Shown: in pieces, positions 25,745 to 34,147 of the stretch
Layout: every line of letters starts with the position of its first letter
Numbering within the stretch: position 1 is the stretch's first letter
Source of the DNA: Desulfobulbaceae bacterium
GTDB taxonomy: Bacteria > Desulfobacterota > Desulfobulbia > Desulfobulbales > Desulfocapsaceae
Reading direction: 5' to 3'
Length of the DNA stretch: 44,175 nt
Assembly: GCA_024640625.1 (NCBI GenBank)
Contig: JAHEER010000025.1
Coordinates: forward strand, 1-44,175
Program-made: the position numbers and the translations under genes
Notes under the pieces: model-generated
The model's database searches: none
What the model was told of the DNA's origin: nothing
Seen by the model: only the letters and a program-made list of their open reading frames with translations

Positions 25745-27115
25745 ATGATCGATCTGATGTCCATCGCCCGCACCGAGCACGACGGCGGCGACCTGTTAGG
25801 CCTGTTGTCCAATCTATTTCAACCCACTGACGAGAGGCCGACCGGTTATCCGGAGGCGGTGATTTGGCAGGGCGGCAGACACGACGGCGTCGTCAATCCG
25901 GTTGCCCACAGTCTGACCGATGCCTATGCGCTGCTCGGCACTATCGCCGCCATCGACGTGCTGGGCCTGCCCTTTTACGCGGTGCCCATGTGGGCCCAGT
26001 ACCGTCACGATTCCGAGCTCGCCTCGCTGGCCTGGTTCGGCAACATGAACTGCACTTCGATCAAATGGTCCACCGCAGGCGACGCCTATGTCAACGACGG
26101 CCGCGGCGGCAAGGTCGTGGTCATGGGAAAATCGGGCAATGCCGCTCTGCGCACCCAGGCCGGCGTCTACTGCAACGTCCGTCCCTACGGCCCCATCACC
26201 GTGGTCCGCTCCATGCCCTGTCTGCCGTATTCCCAGAACAGGGCGGTCTTCGATGTTTCAGCGGAAACTGGCATTATCCACTCCGAAATGAATACCCCAG
26301 GGCTGCAGATGGCCTACGCCAACCGGCTGTTTCTGAAAATGGTCAACGACACCGGCAGCCTCGGCCGGGTGGCGATGAAACCTACCCAGGCCATGGAGGA
26401 CGGCATCAACGCCGGTCTCCATTCCTGGCTGCTGCAGGGGACCAAATTTACAGTGGGACGTAAGTACGTGATAGACGGCTATGTGGAGCACAAAGAGAGG
26501 GTGGACCGGATTATCGCCCTGCTGCCCGACGACTTCAAAGCCGGGATGGAGCATTGGCAGGGGCAGATCGAGCAGCACATCTCTGATACCAACTACGGCC
26601 TGCTGCTCTGGGATCTCATCGAGAACCGGGACTGCATCGTGCTGGCCACCGATCTCGACGGTGACCGGCTGACCGATCTGCTGGCCGATGTCTCTGATCC
26701 GCTGCGGGCCTTCGGCGGGTTGGTTGCCAGACATCTGGGCCAGGAAGTCGATAGCGCCGAACTCTGGCAGCAGATGGGGTATACCACCGGCAACGGGCGT
26801 GACATGACCTCGGTCATGTACCGCATGTCGGGACCGCCGATATACGAACAGACCCTGGGATCGGCAGATGCCATGCTGCTGCGTCTGCTGGACGGTGACG
26901 AGAGCGTGGGCGGCACCAAGAAACCCTATGACCCCCGTATCCATTTCGTCCTGATCAGGCAGGCCTATCTGGATGCCAATCCCGACAACGACGAGCTGCG
27001 CCGCTGGCTCGACGAGGCCATCGCCACCTTCGACCAGGTCTATGGCGGTGAACGGCCTGGCTTCATTGAAGGATACCAACAATTGAAAAAAGCCATCACC
27101 CCCTGGGGCGGCTGA
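25745..27115 (+). CDS. Large protein of unrecognised family
   Basis: A 456-residue soluble protein with no signal peptide or transmembrane helix. I recognise no family or motif. It is rich in Asp, Leu and Trp, and has well-formed stretches such as PEAVIWQGGRHDGVVNP, LASLAWFGNMNCTSIKW, GKVVVMGKSGN and DCIVLATDLDGDRLTD. The last could be a metal or nucleotide loop, but that is conjecture. The start follows GAGGG; a 9-bp terminator stem lies just after the stop (27123-27154), which supports a single-gene transcript. The antisense ORF on the same DNA (26258-27214) is judged a shadow because of that terminator and the codon pattern. Confidence 0.85.
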   Translation: MIDLMSIARTEHDGGDLLGLLSNLFQPTDERPTGYPEAVIWQGGRHDGVVNPVAHSLTDAYALLGTIAAIDVLGLPFYAVPMWAQYRHDSELASLAWFGNMNCTSIKWSTAGDAYVNDGRGGKVVVMGKSGNAALRTQAGVYCNVRPYGPITVVRSMPCLPYSQNRAVFDVSAETGIIHSEMNTPGLQMAYANRLFLKMVNDTGSLGRVAMKPTQAMEDGINAGLHSWLLQGTKFTVGRKYVIDGYVEHKERVDRIIALLPDDFKAGMEHWQGQIEQHISDTNYGLLLWDLIENRDCIVLATDLDGDRLTDLLADVSDPLRAFGGLVARHLGQEVDSAELWQQMGYTTGNGRDMTSVMYRMSGPPIYEQTLGSADAMLLRLLDGDESVGGTKKPYDPRIHFVLIRQAYLDANPDNDELRRWLDEAIATFDQVYGGERPGFIEGYQQLKKAITPWGG

Positions 27116-27122
27116 TTTTCGG

Positions 27123-27154
27123 CGGGGCGGCAGCTCTTTTGGAGGGCCGCCCCG
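27123..27154 (+). terminator. Intrinsic terminator after the 456-residue gene
   Basis: A perfect 9-bp GC-rich stem (CGGGGCGGC / GCCGCCCCG) with a 14-base loop begins seven bases after the stop codon and is followed by TATTCTTG. The T-run is imperfect but the stem is strong. Confidence 0.6.
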
Positions 27155-27337
27155 TATTCTTGAAGCAGCGCTTCCACCCTCTTCTCCGAAGTACTCTTTT
27201 TCCCCCGGCCGCACTCTTTATTGCTGGCATTTCCTGCCATTGTGGTTTTTATTCCTCCACATCACCACGGCGATGGTATAGCACGGTCCCGACGACCCGC
27301 GGTACCGGATAGAAAAGATAAGATAGGTCTTTGGTAA

Positions 27338-29185
27338 GTGGCAGTTGCGAAGAAAAAAAAACCTGCATCCCCGACCAAGCGCAGGAAACCGCTGAACGAG
27401 CGCCACATCATCGGCTTCATGTTCGGAGTCGGTATCGTCCTCACCATGTTTCTGGGGGTCATGCTGCTTGTACTGGAGCAGCTCAACATCCCCGGCATTC
27501 GGGACGTCTCCCAGTACAGCCCGCCGCAGGCGACCCTGATCCTCGATCGCCACGGTACGGTGGTCGATCGGGTCGCGGAACAGAACCGCATCGTGGTCGG
27601 ACTCGACAAGATGGCTCCCCTGCTGCCCAAGGCATTTGTGGCTGCCGAGGACGGCAGATTTTACGAACATCCAGGGCTCGATTTCTTTTCGGTGCTCAGG
27701 GCCCTGATCAACAATATCAGGCAGGGAGGCAAAAGTCAGGGCGGCTCCACCATCACCCAGCAGGTTGCCAAGGGGTTGCTGCTCAGCCCTGAGAAAACCT
27801 ATCTGCGAAAATTCAAGGAAGCGATCCTGGCCTGGCGTATCGATCGCCAGCTCACCAAGAATGAAATCATCTACATCTATCTCAATCATATTTATCTTGG
27901 TGAGGGGGCCTACGGAGTCGAGGCTGCCGCCCTGACCTATTTCGATAAGCACGCCTCCGAGCTCAATCTGGGCGAAATCGCCCTGCTTGCCGGTCTGCCC
28001 CAGGCCCCGAGCCGCTATTCTCCCATCGACCATTTTGACAGGGCCCACCAGCGGCAGCGCTACGTGCTCAACAGGATGGCGGCGGACGGCTATATCAGCG
28101 AATCCGAGGCAAAGGCGGCCTATCACATCGCCCCCAAGCTGGTTCGCTCCCAGGAGAGCCGGAAAGTTAACGGCTACTATCTGCAGGTGGTCAGGAAACG
28201 GGCTGAGAAGATGATCGGGGGGAGCCTCAACACGGCGGGCTTGAAAATCCATACCAATCTGGATCAGAGGGCCCAGCGGGAAGGACAGCGGGCAGTGCGG
28301 ACCGGGGTTGCCGCGGTCGCCGCTCGCAATGGCGGGGAAAAGGGCGCTCCCGAAGCGGCCCTGGTGGCCCTGGACGGCTGCGGCGGCCGGGTTCGGGCCC
28401 TGATCGGCGGCACCGATTTCAGCACCACTCCATTTAACCGGGCGGTACAGGCCAAGCGGCCGGCCGGGTCGGTGTTCAAGCCCCTGGTCTACAGCGCTGC
28501 GCTGGAGAAAGGCTGGGCAACCGATACCATAATCGTCGACGAGCCGCTGTCGATCAAAGGAGCGGACGGCAGGTCATGGCAGCCGAAAAATTTCTCGGGG
28601 AACAATTACGGCCCGGTCAGCCTCAGCCGGGCGCTGGTCTATTCCTACAATATCCCGGCCGTGAAGGCCATGCAGAAAACAGGCGTCCAACCCGTCCATC
28701 AGCTGGCCCGCCGCGCCGGCATAAGCACCGACTTACCGCCCGATCTGTCGCTGGCGCTCGGGGCGGTGGACGTCTCACCGCTGGAAATGAGTGCGGCCTA
28801 TCTGCCCTTTATCTGTGACGGTATTTACACCCTGCCGACCTTGATTGGCTCGATAACCACCCATGCCGGAGAGACCATCTACCGACACCAGCCCAAACCG
28901 AGCACGGTCATGAGCAGTGCCAGCGCCGTGAGGATGAAAGCGATGCTCCAGAAAGTAATTGAGCGGGGAACCGGTAAAAGGGCTCAGGGAGTCCCGGGAA
29001 TCAGCGGCGGCAAGACCGGCACCTCGGACGACAACCGGGACGCCTGGTTCATCGGTTTTCAAAACCAGAGAATTACCGGGGTCTGGGTCGGCCATGACCG
29101 CAACCAGAGCCTCGGCAGAAGCGAAAACGGCGGCCGCACTGCTGCCCCGATCTGGCGGGATTACATGATCAGCACCGGCAACTGA
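27338..29185 (+). CDS. Class A penicillin-binding protein (bifunctional transglycosylase/transpeptidase)
   Basis: A 615-residue PBP1A-type protein. After a short basic cytoplasmic tail and one membrane helix (about 23-47), the glycosyltransferase-51 domain shows AAEDGRFYEHPGLD with catalytic Glu104, GGSTITQQVAKG and YLNHIYLGEGAYGVEAAA. The transpeptidase domain has all three penicillin-binding motifs: SVFK (Ser378), SYN (436-438) and KTG (559-561). It polymerises and cross-links peptidoglycan in the periplasm. It is short for a PBP1A because no extra OB-type domain is inserted. The start is GTG at 27338 with a weak ribosome-binding site. It ends five bases from the convergent pit gene. Confidence 0.94.
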   Translation: MAVAKKKKPASPTKRRKPLNERHIIGFMFGVGIVLTMFLGVMLLVLEQLNIPGIRDVSQYSPPQATLILDRHGTVVDRVAEQNRIVVGLDKMAPLLPKAFVAAEDGRFYEHPGLDFFSVLRALINNIRQGGKSQGGSTITQQVAKGLLLSPEKTYLRKFKEAILAWRIDRQLTKNEIIYIYLNHIYLGEGAYGVEAAALTYFDKHASELNLGEIALLAGLPQAPSRYSPIDHFDRAHQRQRYVLNRMAADGYISESEAKAAYHIAPKLVRSQESRKVNGYYLQVVRKRAEKMIGGSLNTAGLKIHTNLDQRAQREGQRAVRTGVAAVAARNGGEKGAPEAALVALDGCGGRVRALIGGTDFSTTPFNRAVQAKRPAGSVFKPLVYSAALEKGWATDTIIVDEPLSIKGADGRSWQPKNFSGNNYGPVSLSRALVYSYNIPAVKAMQKTGVQPVHQLARRAGISTDLPPDLSLALGAVDVSPLEMSAAYLPFICDGIYTLPTLIGSITTHAGETIYRHQPKPSTVMSSASAVRMKAMLQKVIERGTGKRAQGVPGISGGKTGTSDDNRDAWFIGFQNQRITGVWVGHDRNQSLGRSENGGRTAAPIWRDYMISTGN

Positions 29186-29190
29186 TTCGC

Positions 29191-30456
29191 CTAACTGAAA
29201 ATGCCCTTCAGCGTAAAAAAGAAGAGCATCGCCATGATGGCCCCGGCGGGCAGGGTGACCAGCCAGCTGACGATGATGTTGAACACCACGCGCAGATCCA
29301 GCGCCCCGATGCCCCTGGCCAAGCCCACGCCAAGTACCGATCCGACCAGGATGTGAGTGGTGGAAACCGGCAGGCCGGTCCGACTGGCGATCACGACCGT
29401 GGTGGCGGCAGCCAGCTCGGCGCAGAATCCCCGCGAGGGGGTCAACTCGGTAATCTTTCTGCCAACGGTCAGCATCACCCGGTAGCCCAGGGTGATCAGG
29501 CCTAGTACGATACCGCCGCCGCCGAGCAGCAGTATCCAGATGGGCAGTTCCGATTTCTGCATCACCTCGCCGCCCGAACTGACAATGCTCACGACCGCCG
29601 CCAGCGGCCCGATGCCGTTGGCGACATCGTTTGACCCGTGGGCAAAGGCCATGGCGCAGGCGGTAAAGAGCATCATCGGCGCGAACACCCTCTCGACGCT
29701 GGCGAAATGAAAATCGCGGTCGGCTTCCCGGTCGGCTTCGATACGCCTGATAAAATACCAGCCGATGCCGGCGGTAATCAGGCCGATGATCACCGCCACC
29801 CCGAAACTCTGGGGAACGCTGAGGTCGACTTTCAGATGCTTGAGTCCCTTGAACATGGTCACCAGGGAGATGACGAATCCCACCAGAAAGACATAGCAGG
29901 GGGCATACAGTTTGGCGTTTTTCAGCGGGTCGTCGGTGTCGAAGATCAGCTTCCTGGTGCTCATCACCAGCAGAAACGAGATGGTGCCGCCCACCACCGG
30001 GCTGACCACCCAGCTGCCGACCACGCTGCCCACCTTGCTCCATATCACCGCGTCCGGGCCGATGCCGACGATGGCAAAACCAATGAGCGCGCCGATAATT
30101 GAGTGGGTGGTCGATACCGGCCAGCCTTTCCAGGAGGCGACCATGAGCCAGAAGGCGGCGGCCAGCAGGGAGGCAAGCATGCCGTAAACCAGGATTTCCG
30201 GTGAGTTGACGATCGAGCTGGGATCGATGATCCCCTTTCTGATGGTACTGGTAACGTGGCCGCCGGCAATCACGGCGCCGGAAAATTCAAAGATGATGGC
30301 AATGCAGATCGCCTGTCTGAGGGTCACCGCGCCGGCACCCACCGAGGTGCCCATGGCGTTGGCCAGGTCGTTGGCGCCGATGCCCCAGGTCATATAAAGG
30401 CCGAAAATGATCGCTAAAATGACAAAAGCCGTACCGTACGCAGCAATTATATCCAT
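29191..30456 (-). CDS. pit: Inorganic phosphate transporter (PiT family)
   Basis: A 421-residue integral membrane protein of the PiT family, about 10-12 helices. Both duplicated signature motifs are clear: GANDLANAMGTSVGAGAV near the N-terminus and HGSNDVANGIGPLAAV in the second half. It imports phosphate (as a metal-phosphate complex with H+ in E. coli) across the inner membrane. It lies nine bases after the DUF47 gene, the standard DUF47-pit operon. Upstream Pho-box-like repeats (31201-31228) suggest induction by phosphate starvation. It ends five bases from the convergent PBP gene. Confidence 0.94.
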   Translation of the reverse strand: MDIIAAYGTAFVILAIIFGLYMTWGIGANDLANAMGTSVGAGAVTLRQAICIAIIFEFSGAVIAGGHVTSTIRKGIIDPSSIVNSPEILVYGMLASLLAAAFWLMVASWKGWPVSTTHSIIGALIGFAIVGIGPDAVIWSKVGSVVGSWVVSPVVGGTISFLLVMSTRKLIFDTDDPLKNAKLYAPCYVFLVGFVISLVTMFKGLKHLKVDLSVPQSFGVAVIIGLITAGIGWYFIRRIEADREADRDFHFASVERVFAPMMLFTACAMAFAHGSNDVANGIGPLAAVVSIVSSGGEVMQKSELPIWILLLGGGGIVLGLITLGYRVMLTVGRKITELTPSRGFCAELAAATTVVIASRTGLPVSTTHILVGSVLGVGLARGIGALDLRVVFNIIVSWLVTLPAGAIMAMLFFFTLKGIFS

Positions 30457-30465
30457 TATATCAGC

Positions 30466-31152
30466 CTATTTTGAGAGGAAGAGGAGGAGGCGGTCAGCCA
30501 CGTTTTCAGCCTGATCCGATATGGAGCCTATCAGGGAGATAAGCTGGTACCAGAACATGGCATCCACCGGATTGAGATCCTTTTCGCACTCGAAGAGCCG
30601 TCGGCGTATCCGGTACATGATATTGTCGATATTGTGTTCACTGCGGCGGACGCCGGCGATCATGGCGGAGACTTTTTCCTGCTCCCGGCCGCGGAATCCA
30701 ACCTGAAGGAGTTCGTCGAGGCGCTCGATCATGTCCTTGGCGGCTACCGAGATTTCCATGGTCCCCTCGAGCAGTTCGTCGAGCAGGTCCTTGATAGGGT
30801 CTGGGACCTCCATGTCCCGGTAGCTGAGGGTCTTGGCGATTTCTTCGGTCAAGTCGGCAAGTCCGTCCTGATCGCTGATCAGATTGAGCAGATCTTCCCT
30901 GTCAACCGGCAGCAGCAGGGTGTTGGGGAGGTGTTCCCTGAACTCCTGCTTGATGTCGTCAGCTTCCGACTCCAGCTTGATGATCTCCTCGGCGAATTCG
31001 GCGAGCTGCTGATAGTCTTTTCGATACAGGGCATCGAGCAGAGGCGGTAGAAAACAGATGCAGGAAAAGATGGTCCGCATGTGCTCCTGCACCGGTTTGA
31101 AGGGCGAGGTCCTGAAAAGACCCGAGAGCGGCGTGGTCGATTTGATATCCAT
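30466..31152 (-). CDS. DUF47 / PhoU-like phosphate transport regulator
   Basis: A 228-residue all-helical protein of the DUF47 (PhoU-like) family, with the familiar acidic repeats such as FAEEIIKLESEADDIKQEF and later YRIRRRLFECEKDL. These proteins pair with PiT transporters and are thought to restrain or gate phosphate uptake. The start at 31152 (MDIKSTTP) has a GGGGGG stretch upstream; a start 27 bases earlier lacks support. It is the first gene of the leftward unit with pit. Confidence 0.9.
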   Translation of the reverse strand: MDIKSTTPLSGLFRTSPFKPVQEHMRTIFSCICFLPPLLDALYRKDYQQLAEFAEEIIKLESEADDIKQEFREHLPNTLLLPVDREDLLNLISDQDGLADLTEEIAKTLSYRDMEVPDPIKDLLDELLEGTMEISVAAKDMIERLDELLQVGFRGREQEKVSAMIAGVRRSEHNIDNIMYRIRRRLFECEKDLNPVDAMFWYQLISLIGSISDQAENVADRLLLFLSK

Positions 31153-31200
31153 ATATCCCCCCCTGAGACGGCGCTGCAAAGACGGTTTAGCCCATAAAAA

Positions 31201-31228
31201 AATTAAGGAAAAGTTAGAGTTTAGTTAG
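31201..31228 (-). promoter_or_regulatory. Pho-box-like direct repeats upstream of DUF47-pit
   Basis: On the minus strand, CTAACTA-AACT-CTAACTT-TTCC-TTAATT is an 11-base-period set of 7-mer repeats, the geometry of a PhoB binding site, about 50-75 bases upstream of the DUF47 start. The phosphate-transport context makes PhoB control plausible. The 7-mers differ from the E. coli CTGTCAT form, so this is a candidate only. Confidence 0.45.
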
Positions 31229-31342
31229 CAGATCATGGGGGTAAAGTTCAAGGATAATGTGGTGGCTGATCCTTACCAAACTGCGAATCGCTGTTGCCGG
31301 GCCGGGTCCTCTGCCCCCAATGCCTTTGCTAATTAGGACTAG

Positions 31343-31366
31343 AGAGAAATATTAAGATTTCGTTAG
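31343..31366 (-). promoter_or_regulatory. Second Pho-box-like repeat set
   Basis: On the minus strand CTAACGA-AATC-TTAATAT-TTCTCT again has 11-base spacing between 7-mers, about 140 bases further upstream of the first set, immediately downstream of the phosphatase gene's stop. It may be a second PhoB site or a chance AT-rich match. Confidence 0.3.
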
Positions 31367-31383
31367 GATGTTTTGCGCGGTGT

Positions 31384-33477
31384 TCAGGTGCGCAGCCGAT
31401 TGATGAGTTTGGTGAGCGGTTCGAACGGGTAGGTAAGGGGGATCATCTTGCCTTTGACCCGGATAAATATGCCAGGGCCGCTGGAATTGGAACTGGAGAC
31501 GATATGGTGATTTTTGATGGATCCGACGTTCTGCCAGATGGCACCGAACGGGTCCAGCGGGGTATGGCCGACGATCACCGCGGTCGATTTGGTCATCCCG
31601 AACGTCTTGCGCAGCGCCTTGATTTCGGTTTTTCCATATCCGGCCGGGTAGTAAGGCCGTTTGATCCGGTTCTGAGTGAGCTCGCGGGCCAGGTCCGGTT
31701 TACTGCTGAGGTTGATAATCTGTTTCCTGGTGGTCTCCGGGCGCGGCGGACCCGCGTGTATGCCGATAAAGGAGGTGGTGACAATCATGTAGGGCAGCAG
31801 GTCATAGAATTTCTGCATCTGAGTGACATAAGCCGCACCCCGTTTGTCTTTCAGGGCCTTTTTCATCAGGATGCCCTGGGGCACGCCGTTTTTAGAGAGC
31901 TCCGGACTGAAGCTGTCATGATTGCCGCGCAGATAGAAGACATTGGCAGGGAAACATTTGATCAGGGTGAAGATCAGGTCCATGATCAGGATGGAGCTGT
32001 CCATGTTCTCCATCTCTCCCAGATCCTCACTGTGGACCGCATCGCCAAGAATGCAGAGCACCGCCCGGTTGTTCTGCAGAGCCTGGATCAGGCAGTTCTC
32101 GGTGAGGATTTTCAGCAGATTGTCGACCTGGCCGTGCAGGTCGCCGACTATCACCGGCGAGGGGTTGTCATTCAGCTCCAGGAGTCCCCCCGGCTGCTTG
32201 TTTTTATCCAGCACCCGATAGGGCTGCTCGGCGAGAATCTTGTTTACCTCGGTGATCAGTTCGAGGGCTTCGGGCTCGTCAAGCTCGGCGATGGAGCCGC
32301 CGAGCAGCTCACGTACCTCGAGCATGGCCTCGATCCGGTTGGCACCCATCTGTTCGCGGGTATCCTGATCGTCCAGCCTGACGATTCTGACCAGCTTATC
32401 CTTTTCCAGCGGCCGGATAATCAGGTCGCCCTTGCTGTTGGTGATGGCGACGTGACGCTTGGCCACCTCCTTTTTAAAGTTGAAAATATCGTCATAGGCC
32501 TTGTTGGCCCGCCCCAGCGTCACCGTCTCCCCCGGCTTTATTCGGGCAAATCCGCGAATCTGACGGTCGCTGCAGGTTTGCGGTTTCCTGATGATCCAGT
32601 CCTTGTTCTGGCGCAAATATTTTTTTCTGGCACCCAGGGGGATTTCCGGCGACAGTCTCAGATGGAAACGGCCGATGATGATGTCGAGGCTTTTGCCGTC
32701 ATGGGGAATGCGCGAGGGCTCGGTGAGATTCTGGATCTCCTCGCTGACGGTGAACCAGGGGATCCTGACCTGGCCCACGAACATCTGTTTCCAGCCAGAC
32801 AGGGTTTTCATACTCGGGCTCGGTTCCACGGTGGAGACCGCCCAGGGCGGCAGGGCTACTTCGCCTTTTTCACTGATCAGCATTGGCGGCTGGGTCAGAT
32901 CGCTGCGGATGTAGACGTTCATCCCGGCCCGATGGAGAAACAGGGCGACCCGGCTGTAGACATCGACCTGCTGGACCACCGTGTCAAGATCGAGGTTGGC
33001 GTCCCCAGGAAAGTAGCCGTCTTTCTGGCGGTTCATTCGCCGTTCGAAGATCACTTCGGGCTCAGGGAGAAGAAATTCGAAAATATAGCGGTCCCGCCAG
33101 TTGGTGGTCAACTTCGATTGGGACTCCGGGGGGATCCTGATGCGCGGATAATCGATCTTCAGGCCGTCCGGTTTGAGATCGAGCCACTCCTGGTCGAACA
33201 CCGCCAGGGCATCCTTGATGCCGTCATAGGGTATGCCTAAATGAATTTCCCGGGGGCGGTAGATGAGGCTGCGGTCCTTCCACCAACCCCTTCTGGTCAG
33301 ATCCAGATAGCCTTCGTTGGGCCAGCCGCGGATCCTGTTTATGTAATGGGTCTTGCCGGCCCCGGGCGGACCGGTGACCACCAGCTGCCTGAATTCGAGC
33401 CCCACCGGCAGGTCGACACCGCGAATGGACTGCACGTCGATAATAGGCTTTAATTTTTTATGCAGTGCATCCTTCAT
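31384..33477 (-). CDS. P-loop / FHA-like / PPP-metallophosphatase fusion protein
   Basis: A 697-residue cytoplasmic protein built of three parts. Residues about 29-195 form a P-loop NTPase/kinase-like domain with Walker A GPPGAGKT (36-43). Residues about 262-365 look like an FHA domain with LGRANKAY (GR at 322-323) and RHVAITNSKGDL (His342). Residues about 435-690 form a PPP-family metallophosphatase with GDLHGQ (445-450), GDAVHSED (478-485, a variant of GDxVDRG), GNHD (518-521), GIHAG (572-576) and VGHTP (636-640). The mix recalls polynucleotide kinase-phosphatases, but an RNA-repair role is only one option; a phosphoprotein-signalling role is as likely. No ribosome-binding site is visible before the ATG, and a possible -10 lies so close that the transcript may be near leaderless. 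Confidence 0.85.
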   Translation of the reverse strand: MKDALHKKLKPIIDVQSIRGVDLPVGLEFRQLVVTGPPGAGKTHYINRIRGWPNEGYLDLTRRGWWKDRSLIYRPREIHLGIPYDGIKDALAVFDQEWLDLKPDGLKIDYPRIRIPPESQSKLTTNWRDRYIFEFLLPEPEVIFERRMNRQKDGYFPGDANLDLDTVVQQVDVYSRVALFLHRAGMNVYIRSDLTQPPMLISEKGEVALPPWAVSTVEPSPSMKTLSGWKQMFVGQVRIPWFTVSEEIQNLTEPSRIPHDGKSLDIIIGRFHLRLSPEIPLGARKKYLRQNKDWIIRKPQTCSDRQIRGFARIKPGETVTLGRANKAYDDIFNFKKEVAKRHVAITNSKGDLIIRPLEKDKLVRIVRLDDQDTREQMGANRIEAMLEVRELLGGSIAELDEPEALELITEVNKILAEQPYRVLDKNKQPGGLLELNDNPSPVIVGDLHGQVDNLLKILTENCLIQALQNNRAVLCILGDAVHSEDLGEMENMDSSILIMDLIFTLIKCFPANVFYLRGNHDSFSPELSKNGVPQGILMKKALKDKRGAAYVTQMQKFYDLLPYMIVTTSFIGIHAGPPRPETTRKQIINLSSKPDLARELTQNRIKRPYYPAGYGKTEIKALRKTFGMTKSTAVIVGHTPLDPFGAIWQNVGSIKNHHIVSSSNSSGPGIFIRVKGKMIPLTYPFEPLTKLINRLRT

Positions 33478-33485
33478 GATTGGCT

Positions 33486-33528
33486 ATAATAAAAGGGCTG
33501 AAAAGATTAATCTATTTCTAATCTAAAT
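33486..33528 (-). promoter_or_regulatory. Candidate promoter and 11-base repeats for the phosphatase gene
   Basis: On the minus strand TATTAT (33486-33491) could be a -10 box, only nine bases from the start codon at 33477. The -35 region is covered by TAGATTAG-AAA-TAGATTA repeats with 11-base period (33507-33528), resembling activator-dependent Pho-type promoters. The same block may also serve the divergent ogt gene. Confidence 0.35.
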
Positions 33529-33615
33529 CGAATATATCATCTTTTCGGGCAAAGTCATCCACGGCTGTTCATCGAGCCGAGGGCGAGGATAAATGGTTTT
33601 GAGAGGCGCAGGAAC

Positions 33616-34104
33616 ATGAAACAGCCGCTGGAACGCATCACCGTTGACACCATCGTCGGAACGCTGATCATCGCAGGCGACGCGACCCACATCCATACCG
33701 TGAAGTTCGGCGGCGCCAGCGCCGCCGGTGAAACCAGCCACGGGAAAGTTTCATCGGCGGCCCTCGGGATGGCCCGTGCGCAGCTGAAAGAGTATTTCAG
33801 CGGCAGCCGCCGGAGATTTGATCTGCCGCTCTTACCGGTGGGCACCGATTTTCAGAAGAGGGTCTGGCGGGCCCTGGCCGGAATCGACTACGGTGCCGTG
33901 CTGACCTACGGCGAACTGGCCCGGAGCCTGGGCACTGTGCATTTGGCCAGGGCCGTGGGCCAGGCGGCCAACAGGAACCCGCTGCCCATCATTATCCCCT
34001 GCCATCGGTTGGTCGGCTCCAAGGGCTGGATCGGAGGATTTGCCCCGGGAGTTGCACTGAAAAAGGTCCTGCTGGAGCACGAAAACGGTGCCGGGGGACG
34101 TTGA
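33616..34104 (+). CDS. ogt: Methylated-DNA--protein-cysteine methyltransferase
   Basis: A 162-residue O6-alkylguanine-DNA alkyltransferase of the Ogt/AdaC type, a suicide repair protein that takes the alkyl group from guanine (or thymine) onto itself. The active-site motif IPCHR is present with Cys129 as acceptor. The surrounding NPLPIIIPCHRLVGSKG, the arginine-finger helix (TYGELARSLGTV) and the final GGFAPGVALKKVLLEHE all match the family. GAGGCGCAGGA precedes the start. It is divergent from the phosphatase gene and not linked to an Ada regulator here. Confidence 0.94.
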   Translation: MKQPLERITVDTIVGTLIIAGDATHIHTVKFGGASAAGETSHGKVSSAALGMARAQLKEYFSGSRRRFDLPLLPVGTDFQKRVWRALAGIDYGAVLTYGELARSLGTVHLARAVGQAANRNPLPIIIPCHRLVGSKGWIGGFAPGVALKKVLLEHENGAGGR

Positions 34105-34147
34105 ATAGGTTTAACACTCTGTTCTTTTGTGTGCGCCCGGACAACCG

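Noticed and set aside
31504..33240. 578-codon plus-strand ORF
   Set aside because: It is antisense to the phosphatase fusion, which has recognisable motifs throughout; high GC removes stops from the opposite strand. The same applies to the long antisense frames at 3545-4723, 10272-11411, 17844-18818, 26258-27214, 27218-28252 and 28775-30043.
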